A DNA stretch of 33,691 bases from Acidimicrobium ferrooxidans DSM 10331 (lineage in GTDB: Bacteria > Actinomycetota > Acidimicrobiia > Acidimicrobiales > Ilumatobacteraceae). This document shows positions 1 through 7,937 of the stretch, piece after piece. The position numbers and the translations under genes were made by a program. The notes beneath the pieces are model-generated. The model was not told the origin of the DNA. It searched no databases and saw only the letters and a list, made by a program, of their open reading frames with translations. Position 1 is the stretch's first letter, and each line of letters opens with the position of its first letter. Where the stretch lies: positions 1-33,691 of the forward strand of contig CAMBDT010000006.1 of NCBI GenBank assembly GCA_945865395.1, read 5' to 3'.

Positions 1-1332
1 GCGGCGTTTCCGGCATGGCGGGCGACAAACTTGTCGCGTCGCGCCGAGATCATGTTTCGAATGCGCGAGTTGGTGGACGCTAACCGTAAAGAGATTGCCT
101 CGTTGCTGACTCAAGAACACGGCAAAGTGCCGAGTGATGCGCTTGGTGAAGTTGCTCGTGGTCTTGAAAACATTGAATTTGCCTGTGGTGTGCCGGCATT
201 GCTCAAGGGTGGTTATTCAGAGCAGGCTTCGACAGGCGTCGATGTTTATTCGATTCGGCAGCCGCTTGGCGTTGTTGCCGGCATTACGCCATTCAACTTT
301 CCGGCGATGGTGCCAATGTGGATGTTCGCGAATGCGATCATGTGTGGCAACACATTTATTTTGAAGCCGAGCGAGAAAGACCCGTCGGCATCGATGTTCG
401 TTGCTGATTTGTTGCGTCAAGCAGGTCTACCTGATGGTGTTTACAATGTTTTGCACGGCGACAAAGTTGCGGTAGATCGTTTGCTCGATCACCCAGATGT
501 TGCGGCGCTTAGTTTCGTCGGCTCGACACCGATTGCAAAATATGTCTACGAGACTGGCACAAAGAATGGCAAGCGCGTGCAGGCACTTGGCGGAGCGAAG
601 AATCACATGTTGGTTTTGCCAGATGCCGATCTTGAGATGGCGGCCGACGCTGCAGTCAGCGCCGCCTATGGTTCGGCAGGCGAGCGTTGCATGGCTGTTT
701 CGGTTGTGCTCGCTGTCGACACGGTTGCCGATGCGTTGGTCGAGAAAATTAAGTCACGCGTGCCGAATATCAAAGTTGGCGCGGGTTCTGACCCTGCGAG
801 TGAGATGGGTCCATTGATTAGTCGTGAGCATCGTGACAAGGTTGCAAGTTATGTGACTAATGCGGCCAAAGAAGGCGCAAAAGTTGTGCTTGATGGCACC
901 GACAAAGCCAAAGACGAAGGTTTCTTCTTGAACCCAAGTTTGATTGACCATGTCAAGCCGGGCATGAAATGTTATGACGAAGAAATTTTTGGACCAGTTT
1001 TGACCGTGATGCGCGTCAAGAGTTATGACGAAGGATTGAAAGCGATCAACGACAACCAGTTCGGCAACGGCACTGCGATTTTCACTCGCGACGGTGGAGT
1101 GGCGCGTCAGTTTCAATATGAAGTTAATGTCGGCATGGTCGGCGTGAATGTGCCGATTCCGGTGCCCGTTTCGTATTATTCGTTTGGCGGTTGGAAGGCG
1201 AGTTTGTTCGGCGACCAACATATGTACGGCCCAGAGGGCATCAACTTCTTTACGCGAGGCAAGGTCGTGACATCACGCTGGCCAGACCCGCGCACCTCGC
1301 AAGTTGATCTCGGCTTTCCACAGAACAGGTAA
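1..1332 (+). CDS. mmsA: CoA-acylating methylmalonate-semialdehyde / malonate-semialdehyde dehydrogenase, 5'-truncated by window edge
   Basis: The frame is open from base 1 (AAFPAWRATNLSRRAEIMFRMRELV), upstream of the listed TTG at 31. Motifs: ITPFNFPAMVPMWMF, GNTFILKPSEKDPSA, catalytic Cys in GERCMAVSVV, EEIFGPVL. Confidence 0.93.
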   Translation, partial: AAFPAWRATNLSRRAEIMFRMRELVDANRKEIASLLTQEHGKVPSDALGEVARGLENIEFACGVPALLKGGYSEQASTGVDVYSIRQPLGVVAGITPFNFPAMVPMWMFANAIMCGNTFILKPSEKDPSASMFVADLLRQAGLPDGVYNVLHGDKVAVDRLLDHPDVAALSFVGSTPIAKYVYETGTKNGKRVQALGGAKNHMLVLPDADLEMAADAAVSAAYGSAGERCMAVSVVLAVDTVADALVEKIKSRVPNIKVGAGSDPASEMGPLISREHRDKVASYVTNAAKEGAKVVLDGTDKAKDEGFFLNPSLIDHVKPGMKCYDEEIFGPVLTVMRVKSYDEGLKAINDNQFGNGTAIFTRDGGVARQFQYEVNVGMVGVNVPIPVPVSYYSFGGWKASLFGDQHMYGPEGINFFTRGKVVTSRWPDPRTSQVDLGFPQNR

Positions 1333-1335
1333 ATA

Positions 1336-2352
1336 ATGGATATCGGTGTTGTACTGCAGACGACCCCGCCTGCCAGGCAGGTGATTGATCTCGCGCGCAA
1401 AGCCGACAGCCATGGATTCACTCATGTGTGGACTTTCGATAGCCACATTTTGTGGGAAGAACCGTATGTTATTTACAGCCAAATTCTTGCAGAGACAAAA
1501 AATGTAATCGTTGGGCCGATGGTCACCAACCCTGCGACGCGTGACTGGACGGTGACTGCAAGTTTGTTTGCCACGCTCAATGAAATGTATGGCAATCGAA
1601 CTATTTGCGGCATTGGTCGTGGCGACTCGGCGGTGCGGGTAACGAATGGCAAGCCGACAACTTTGGCGACGCTGCGCGAAAGCATCGATGTGATTCGCGA
1701 ACTTTCAAACGGTCGCGAGATTGATTACAACGGTTCAAAAATTAAGTTCGAGTGGGCTTCGAAAAGTAAATGCGAAGTTTGGGTCGCGGCATATGGACCA
1801 AAAGCGTTGCAGTTGACTGGCGAAGTCGGTGACGGCTTTATTTTGCAACTCGCCGACATTGATATCGCTGCATGGACAATTGAAGCCGTGCGCAAAGCCG
1901 CTCGCGATGCGGGTCGAGACCCGAAGACCGTGAAAATTTGCGTCGCGGCGCCGGCATATGTCGGCGATGACATGACGCACATGCGCGAGCAGTGTCGCTG
2001 GTTTGGCGGCATGGTCGGCAATCATGTTGCCGACATCGTGGCGCGATATGGCGAATCGAGCGCGGTGCCCAAGGCGTTGACCGATTACATCAAAGGCCGC
2101 GAAGGTTATGACTACAAACAGCATGGTCAGGCCGGCAACACGCACACGACTTTTGTACCCGATTCGATTGTTGATCGATTCTGTATTCTCGGCAAAGTTG
2201 AAGATCATTTGGCTCGACTTAAAGAACTAAAGAATCTCGGCGTGGATCAGTTCTCGATTTATTTGCAACACGATGGCAAAGAACAAACTCTTGAGGCGTA
2301 CGGCAAACATATTTTGCCCGAGATTGCCGGGCTGACTCAGGCTAAGAAGTAA
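1336..2352 (+). CDS. LLM-class (luciferase-like) F420-dependent oxidoreductase, resembling the CPS_4043/TIGR03842 type
   Basis: MDIGVVLQTTPPARQVIDLARKADSHGFTHVWTFDSHILWEEPYVIYSQILAET and CGIGRGDSAVR are typical of Mer-like LLM proteins. Starts 3 nt after the mmsA stop. Confidence 0.85.
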   Translation: MDIGVVLQTTPPARQVIDLARKADSHGFTHVWTFDSHILWEEPYVIYSQILAETKNVIVGPMVTNPATRDWTVTASLFATLNEMYGNRTICGIGRGDSAVRVTNGKPTTLATLRESIDVIRELSNGREIDYNGSKIKFEWASKSKCEVWVAAYGPKALQLTGEVGDGFILQLADIDIAAWTIEAVRKAARDAGRDPKTVKICVAAPAYVGDDMTHMREQCRWFGGMVGNHVADIVARYGESSAVPKALTDYIKGREGYDYKQHGQAGNTHTTFVPDSIVDRFCILGKVEDHLARLKELKNLGVDQFSIYLQHDGKEQTLEAYGKHILPEIAGLTQAKK

Positions 2353-2354
2353 AC

Positions 2355-3230
2355 ATGTTGATGCGCCGAATTGCGTATCGCAGCTCGATGTTTGTAGTTG
2401 CGATCGTCTCGGTGGTCGCGTTGTGGGAGTTCTATAAGATCGTCGGTCCACAAGATGGCGGCAAGTTTTTTGGTGTCAGCATTTTGCCGCGTGCCAACGA
2501 CACGGCGATGCCGCACGTATGGACGATGCTCAGTCGATATAACAGACCAGAGGTGCGCGGTTCAGATACAAAAATTTGGTCTGTCGTCTTATCGGGCACT
2601 CTGTTTTCGTTGCGACTTTCTCTCGTGGGTTTTTTCATGGGCACGACGATCGGTGTTGGTCTCGCCGTATTGATGTCTCGATTCAAAGTTGTGCAACGCG
2701 GCTTGTTGCCGTATCTCGTGATGTCGCAAACTGTGCCGCTGATCGCGCTAGCACCTCTGGTTGTGAGCTGGGGCGGAAAGTTAGAAATCGGCTCTTTCGT
2801 ATGGCCGAGATGGTTGTCGGCATCTATCCTCGGAACATTTTTGGCTTTCTTTCCGATTGCGGTCGGCACTTTGCGTGGCTTGGCGAGTGCGCCAGCAGCC
2901 GCGGTCGAATTAATGGATAGCTATGCCGCGTCATGGAAACAGACTCTGTTTAAGTTGCGGTTTCCCGCGGCGGTGCCGTTCATGGTGCCGGCTTTCAAAC
3001 TCGGCGCGTCTGGCGCAGTTGTCGGTGTAGTTGTCGCCGAAATTAGCACTGGCCTTAAAGGTGGCATCGGTCGACTGATCATTGAATACGCGCGCGAAGC
3101 AACGGGTGACCCGGCGAAAGTTTTCACGGCTGTGTTTGGTGCGGCGGCGCTCGGCATCACGATGTCGGGCTTGGTCGCGTTGTCAGATGTGTTGTTAATG
3201 CGAAATCGACCAAAGGAGACCAGTGCGTGA
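2355..3230 (+). CDS. ABC transporter permease (BPD_transp_1; NMT1/THI5-associated importer)
   Basis: Multi-TM protein with an EAA-like loop (ELMDSYAASWKQTLFKLRFPAAVPFMVPAFKLGASGAVVGVVVAE). Overlaps the ATPase start by 4 nt. Confidence 0.88.
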   Translation: MLMRRIAYRSSMFVVAIVSVVALWEFYKIVGPQDGGKFFGVSILPRANDTAMPHVWTMLSRYNRPEVRGSDTKIWSVVLSGTLFSLRLSLVGFFMGTTIGVGLAVLMSRFKVVQRGLLPYLVMSQTVPLIALAPLVVSWGGKLEIGSFVWPRWLSASILGTFLAFFPIAVGTLRGLASAPAAAVELMDSYAASWKQTLFKLRFPAAVPFMVPAFKLGASGAVVGVVVAEISTGLKGGIGRLIIEYAREATGDPAKVFTAVFGAAALGITMSGLVALSDVLLMRNRPKETSA

Positions 3231-4039
3231 GTGCGTTAGAAGTCGTAAGTACGAGCAAAATTTTTAATCAGGGCACGGCAAAGCAGGTTGACGCACTTGT
3301 GGATGTGAATTTGACTGTTAACCCAGGTGAGTTTGTTTCGTTAATCGGCCCATCGGGTTGCGGTAAGTCGACTTTGTTGCGCCTGATCGCCAATTTGCTT
3401 GAGCCGACATCTGGTTCGGTGAGTGTGAACAAAAAAACTGCGGCGCAAGCGCGACTTGATCAAGATTACGGAATGGCGTTTCAACAAGCCGGGCTATTTG
3501 ACTGGCGAACCGTCAGCAAAAATATTGAGTTGCCCCTTGAACTCAAAGGCTGGGACAAAGCCAAGCGTGAAGCACGGGCCAAAGAGATGCTCGAGCTCGT
3601 CAAATTGCCAGAGTTCGCCGATTTGTATCCGTGGCAACTTTCGGGTGGCATGCAGCAACGAATTGCGATCGCCCGTGCGCTTGCTGCGCACCCACAGTTG
3701 TTGCTGATGGACGAACCATTCGGCGCACTTGACGAAATGACCCGCGAATATATGCAAGGTGAATTGCTGCGCATTTGTGGCGAGACTTCGACGACAGTCG
3801 TGTTTGTGACACACTCAATACCTGAGGCTGTTTATTTGTCGAATCGTGTGATAGTCATGTCGCCACGACCAGGAAGAATAACTGCGGTGATTGACGTTGA
3901 TCTTGGTTCGAAGCGCAACGAAGATACGCGCGCTGCCGATGGTTTCTTTCGTAGCATCACTGCGGTGCGTGAAGCGTTGCGCGGCACCCATGCCGAACAT
4001 GCGGCGGCAAATGCGGTTCGCGGAGTCGAAGATCGCTGA
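3227..4039 (+). CDS. ABC transporter ATP-binding protein (SsuB/ThiZ-like)
   Basis: Walker A GPSGCGKSTLL, signature LSGGMQQR, Walker B LLLMDEPFGALD, switch His VTHSIPEA. Confidence 0.95.
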   Translation: MSALEVVSTSKIFNQGTAKQVDALVDVNLTVNPGEFVSLIGPSGCGKSTLLRLIANLLEPTSGSVSVNKKTAAQARLDQDYGMAFQQAGLFDWRTVSKNIELPLELKGWDKAKREARAKEMLELVKLPEFADLYPWQLSGGMQQRIAIARALAAHPQLLLMDEPFGALDEMTREYMQGELLRICGETSTTVVFVTHSIPEAVYLSNRVIVMSPRPGRITAVIDVDLGSKRNEDTRAADGFFRSITAVREALRGTHAEHAAANAVRGVEDR

Positions 4040-4041
4040 TC

Positions 4042-4836
4042 ATGTCTGGGGTGAACGCGACATCGATTAGTGCACGAGGCTTTGGTCGCGTGCGGCAGGT
4101 TGGTCCTGCAATAATTTTCGGCATAGCGTTTTTGGCATTATGGGAGTCGGCAGTTCGCGGTTTTGATTTGAAGCCGTATTTTTTGGCGGCGCCATCAAAG
4201 ATTGGCGAGCAGTTTTTCAAAAACTATTCACGCATCTGGGAAGCCTCGATGGTTTCTGGCGGCAACGCGCTTGTCGGGCTCGTTGTTGGCACCGTGCTCG
4301 GTATTGCGATGAGTTTTATTCTGAGTCGCTATCGATTTTTGGGTGAGTTGATTACGCCGCTGGCAATTGCGCTTAACGCGATACCGATTTTTGTGCTCGT
4401 GGCGGTATTGAACAACATGTATTCGATCACCAGCGAAATTCCGCGACGGGTGATGGTGACGCTCGTGGTTTATTTCATCGTGTTGGTGAATGTTGCCAAA
4501 GGTTTGACGCAGGTGCGGTCGACCCATGTCGAATTGATGCGCAGTTATGCCGCCAGTGAGTTTGCAATTCTGCGCAAGGTTCGAGTGCCAAATGCAGTGC
4601 CGTATTTGTTCACGGCGCTCAAAGTGGCTGCCCCAGCCTCGGTGATTACGGCCTTTGTCAGCGAGTATTTTGGCGGTCTGCAGAATGGCTTAGGCAGTCG
4701 GATTACGAGCAATATTGCCAATGCTAAGAATGCTGCGGCGTGGGCTTACGTTTTAGGGGCTTGCCTGCTTGGGCTAGCGTTCTACGCAGTCTCCATTATT
4801 TTGGAGGGCATCGCCCGAAAGGGTGAGGCTAAATAA
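4042..4836 (+). CDS. ABC transporter permease (BPD_transp_1)
   Basis: Multi-TM protein with the EAA-like segment ELMRSYAASEFAILRKVRVPNAVPYLFTALKVAAPASVITAFVSEY. Same operon orientation. Confidence 0.9.
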   Translation: MSGVNATSISARGFGRVRQVGPAIIFGIAFLALWESAVRGFDLKPYFLAAPSKIGEQFFKNYSRIWEASMVSGGNALVGLVVGTVLGIAMSFILSRYRFLGELITPLAIALNAIPIFVLVAVLNNMYSITSEIPRRVMVTLVVYFIVLVNVAKGLTQVRSTHVELMRSYAASEFAILRKVRVPNAVPYLFTALKVAAPASVITAFVSEYFGGLQNGLGSRITSNIANAKNAAAWAYVLGACLLGLAFYAVSIILEGIARKGEAK

Positions 4837-4871
4837 AAACAAATGCGGGCTAAAAACCCGGGGGAGAAATA

Positions 4872-6050
4872 ATGAGTAAAAAGACATTGAAGTTTGCCTT
4901 TGCAGGCATCGCGGTGATGTCTCTGGTCGTTGGCGCTTGTGGCGGCAGTGACGATGAGGCAACCGAAGATACCGAGGCAGCGACAGAAGAGACGACAGCG
5001 CCAGCAGCAGAATGCACCACACCAACACCGGTGAAGTTGCAACTGCAATGGTTCACTCAGGCTCAGTTCGCTGGTTACTACGCAGCACAAGATCAGGGCT
5101 TCTACGCCGATCAGTGCCTTGAGGTAACAATTTTGGAAGGCGCAGTAGACATCACTCCGCAGAACGTGCTTGCCGATGGCCAGGCTGACTTTGCAATTTC
5201 TTGGGTTTCCAAGGCGCTTGCAAGTCGCGAAGGTGGAGCAAACATTGTGAACATCGCTCAAGTCTTCCAACGATCAGGCACATTGCAGGTTTCGTTCAAA
5301 GACAAGAACATCACTTCTTCTGCAGAATTCAAGGGCAAGAAGATCGGTAACTGGGGATACGGCAACGAATTTGAAATCTTCGCCGCACTCACCAAGGCCG
5401 GCCTTGATCCAGCAAAAGATGTGACACTTGTTCAGCAACAGTTCGACATGGCAGGTTTGTTGTCGGGCGATATTGATGCTGCAGAAGCGATGACATACAA
5501 CGAGTACGCACAGGTCCTTGAAGCAAAGAATCCAGCAACTGGTGCTCTCTACACAGCAGACGACTTCAATGTTGTTTCGTATGAGGCCGAAGGTGTTGGT
5601 ATGTTGCAAGACGCAATCTGGGCAGACGGCTCACGCCTTGAAGACCCTGCTTATGTTGACACTGCAACAAAGTTTGTTGCTGCATCGATTCAAGGTTGGG
5701 CATTCTGCCGCGACAACGTTTCGGCTTGCCGTGACATCGTCGTGTCAAAGGGTTCGAAGCTTGGTGCAAGTCACCAGTTGTGGCAGATGAACGAAGTTAA
5801 CAAGTTGATCTGGCCAGCCGCTGGCGGCGCAGGCATGATCGACGCTGCAGCATGGGATCGCACATCGAGTCTTTCGCAAACAGCGAAGAACCTCGAAGGT
5901 GGCACCGTGTTGACAAAAGCACCAGACGCTGGCGCTTACACCAACGACATTGTGACAGCAGCGCTTGCGATGCTTGATGCAATGGGCGTAGACACAACAG
6001 GTTCTGGATACATGCCAGAAACTGTTGAACTACTTGAAGGTGGCAACTAA
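4872..6050 (+). CDS. ABC transporter substrate-binding lipoprotein, NMT1/THI5-like (ThiY/RibY-like)
   Basis: Lipobox VVGACGG followed by an acidic/Thr-rich linker. VKLQLQWFTQAQFAGYYAAQDQGFYADQCLEVTILEG is typical of NMT1/THI5-domain proteins. RBS gggggag upstream of ATG. Confidence 0.9.
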   Translation: MSKKTLKFAFAGIAVMSLVVGACGGSDDEATEDTEAATEETTAPAAECTTPTPVKLQLQWFTQAQFAGYYAAQDQGFYADQCLEVTILEGAVDITPQNVLADGQADFAISWVSKALASREGGANIVNIAQVFQRSGTLQVSFKDKNITSSAEFKGKKIGNWGYGNEFEIFAALTKAGLDPAKDVTLVQQQFDMAGLLSGDIDAAEAMTYNEYAQVLEAKNPATGALYTADDFNVVSYEAEGVGMLQDAIWADGSRLEDPAYVDTATKFVAASIQGWAFCRDNVSACRDIVVSKGSKLGASHQLWQMNEVNKLIWPAAGGAGMIDAAAWDRTSSLSQTAKNLEGGTVLTKAPDAGAYTNDIVTAALAMLDAMGVDTTGSGYMPETVELLEGGN

Positions 6051-6072
6051 GTTCAGTAATTAGTTAAGAATT

Positions 6073-6110
6073 ACAAATGGGCGGGTCGCTTCGGCGGCCC
6101 GCCCATTTGT
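6073..6110. terminator. Strong, potentially bidirectional intrinsic terminator between convergent genes
   Basis: ACAAATGGGCGGGTCGC-TTCG-GCGGCCCGCCCATTTGT: 17-bp stem with one G-U wobble and a UUCG loop, followed by TTTG. Lies between the SBP stop and the DUF5522 stop. Confidence 0.85.
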
Positions 6111-6135
6111 TTGCCTTAAATTGGCGGATTTTTAG

Positions 6136-6375
6136 TTATTCGCAGTAGGGGCAGTGGCGGCAATTGTTCTCGCAGCAAAAGCCGCGTTCTTTTAGTGAAG
6201 ACGAAGTCAGCACGAAAAGCGAATTGATCGGGTCGATGTATCCGTCAAGATTTTTTGACATTGCCTCGTCGTGCGCGGCGAGTATCTTTGCGTAATTTTT
6301 GTTTGCCGGGTCGAGCCTCAATGTGCTCGGGACGTTTAATGGCCGATCAGACGGCACGGTGATTCGCTTAGACAT
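6136..6375 (-). CDS. Small Cys-rich protein with a DUF5522-like C-terminus
   Basis: C-terminal INSLFVLTSSSLKERGFCCENNCRHCPYCE carries the CCxxxCRHCPY signature I associate with DUF5522. Confidence 0.75.
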   Translation of the reverse strand: MSKRITVPSDRPLNVPSTLRLDPANKNYAKILAAHDEAMSKNLDGYIDPINSLFVLTSSSLKERGFCCENNCRHCPYCE

Positions 6376-6404
6376 TGTCGATTGTTATCGCGATAAGTGC
6401 GAGA

Positions 6405-7754
6405 TTAGTTTTCGTAGTGCTTGTCGGCGATGTCGAGAACTTCGTCGATTATCGCCAGACCAGCTTTGACGTCTTCGACTGGCGTGTTGCACGGCGGAAC
6501 GACATGCATGCGGTTGAAGTGGGTGAACGGCCAGAGACCCCGCTCTTTGCAGGCTGCGGCGAGTTCGAGCATCGGCTTGGCATCGGCGCCAGCAGCGTTG
6601 TAGGGCACAAGTGGCTTGCGGGTGTCGCGGTTTTTGACGAGTTCGATCGCCCAAAAAACGCCGAGACCTCGCACATCGCCAACACTCGGATGCTTGGCTT
6701 TGAGTTTTTCGAGTGCCGGGCCAATCACATCTTTGCCGAGCATGCGTGCGTGTTCGACGATTTTCTCTTCTTTGAAAATGTTGATCGACGCAACCGCGGC
6801 GCCACATGCAAGTGGATGACCGCTATATGTAAGGCCACCAGGAAACATGCGATCCTTGAAAGTGTCGGCGATTTTTTGGCTGATCACGACACCACCGAGG
6901 GGTACATAACCAGAGTTGACGCCTTTGGCGAAACAAATTAGGTCTGGGGTGACATTCCATTTGTTGACGGCGAACCATTCGCCGCAACGACCAAAGCCAG
7001 CCATTACTTCGTCGCACATCATCACGATGCCGTGCTTGTTGCACAAATCTCGAACACCCTGCAAATAACCATCTGGTGGCACCAAAATGCCGTTCGTGCC
7101 GACGACTGTTTCGAGTGCGATCATCGCCACAGTGTGCGGGCCTTCGACCATCAACACGCTTTCGAGATGCTCGAGTGCGCGCTGACACTCTTGAGCGTCG
7201 CTGGTCGAATGAAAAGCTGAACGATATGGATAAGGACCCCAGAACTTGACGGCACCCGAGGCACCAGTTTCGTTCTGCCATCGGCGTGGGTCACCCGTGA
7301 GTGCAATCGCACCCGCAGTTGAACCGTGGTACGAGCGATATGCAGTGAGAATCTTGTGGCGACCAGTGTGAAGTTTCGCCATTCGCGTGGCATATTCGGC
7401 GGCCTCGGCACCACCGTTGGTGAAGAACACCATGTTTAAATCACCAGGTGCGAGTTCGGTGATCAATCGTGCGGCCTCGCTGCGGGCTTCGTTGGCAAAT
7501 TGCGGCGCCACGGTGCAAAGTTTTGCGGCTTGTTCTTGAATCGCGGCGATCAACTTGGGGTGTTGATGACCAATGTTTAGGTTTACTAGTTGGCTCGAGA
7601 AGTCGAGAAACTTTTTGCCGTTTGAATCCCAGAAATATGAACCTTCGCCGCTAACCAAGTCGATTGGGTCGAGCGTGCCTTGTGCTGACCACGAGTGAAA
7701 CACGTGGGCGCGATCGTCGAGATATGCCTTTGAGCGGGTGGCTGAAGTTGTCAT
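6405..7754 (-). CDS. PLP-dependent class III aminotransferase (omega-aminotransferase type)
   Basis: FFTNGGAEAAEYATRMAKLHTGRHKILTAYRSYHGST, MMCDEVMAGFGRCGEWFA and the Lys-site context FAKGVNSGYVPLGGV match class III aminotransferases (taurine/beta-alanine:pyruvate-like). Confidence 0.92.
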   Translation of the reverse strand: MTTSATRSKAYLDDRAHVFHSWSAQGTLDPIDLVSGEGSYFWDSNGKKFLDFSSQLVNLNIGHQHPKLIAAIQEQAAKLCTVAPQFANEARSEAARLITELAPGDLNMVFFTNGGAEAAEYATRMAKLHTGRHKILTAYRSYHGSTAGAIALTGDPRRWQNETGASGAVKFWGPYPYRSAFHSTSDAQECQRALEHLESVLMVEGPHTVAMIALETVVGTNGILVPPDGYLQGVRDLCNKHGIVMMCDEVMAGFGRCGEWFAVNKWNVTPDLICFAKGVNSGYVPLGGVVISQKIADTFKDRMFPGGLTYSGHPLACGAAVASINIFKEEKIVEHARMLGKDVIGPALEKLKAKHPSVGDVRGLGVFWAIELVKNRDTRKPLVPYNAAGADAKPMLELAAACKERGLWPFTHFNRMHVVPPCNTPVEDVKAGLAIIDEVLDIADKHYEN

Positions 7755-7817
7755 TGTTACATCCTAATTCGTGGGGGTATACAAAAAGTTAACCAGGAAT
7801 AAAAAAGCCACACTCCC

Positions 7818-7844
7818 GTAACAATTCTCAGACAATCGTGAAAC
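7818..7844 (+). promoter_or_regulatory. Possible GlnR-like nitrogen-control box in the divergent aminotransferase/amt intergenic region
   Basis: GTAAC-n6-CAGAC-n6-GAAAC, i.e. AC-ended pentamers at 11-bp periodicity, resembling the GlnR pattern gTnAC-n6-GaAAC. Motif resemblance only. Confidence 0.3.
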
Positions 7845-7937
7845 ATTGCTGGTCTATCTTTCTGCCTAGCCACAGCGTCGTGCACGTGCTCATAGAGCGC
7901 GGTTTATTCAATCTTCAGTCACGAGAAACGAGAAATT

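Noticed and set aside
1366-1382. Palindrome CCTGCC-A-GGCAGG within the LLM oxidoreductase gene
   Set aside because: A single copy inside a coding region with a 1-nt spacer. No other copies noticed, so no evidence of a repeat family or regulatory site.
4850-4866. Small inverted repeat gCGGGctaaaaaCCCGg between the permease and SBP genes
   Set aside because: Only a ~4-bp stem adjacent to the RBS; too weak to call an attenuator or RNA-processing hairpin without conservation data.
6375-6941. 188-aa plus-strand ORF
   Set aside because: Antisense to the well-supported class III aminotransferase gene, with no domain signature; a codon-bias by-product.
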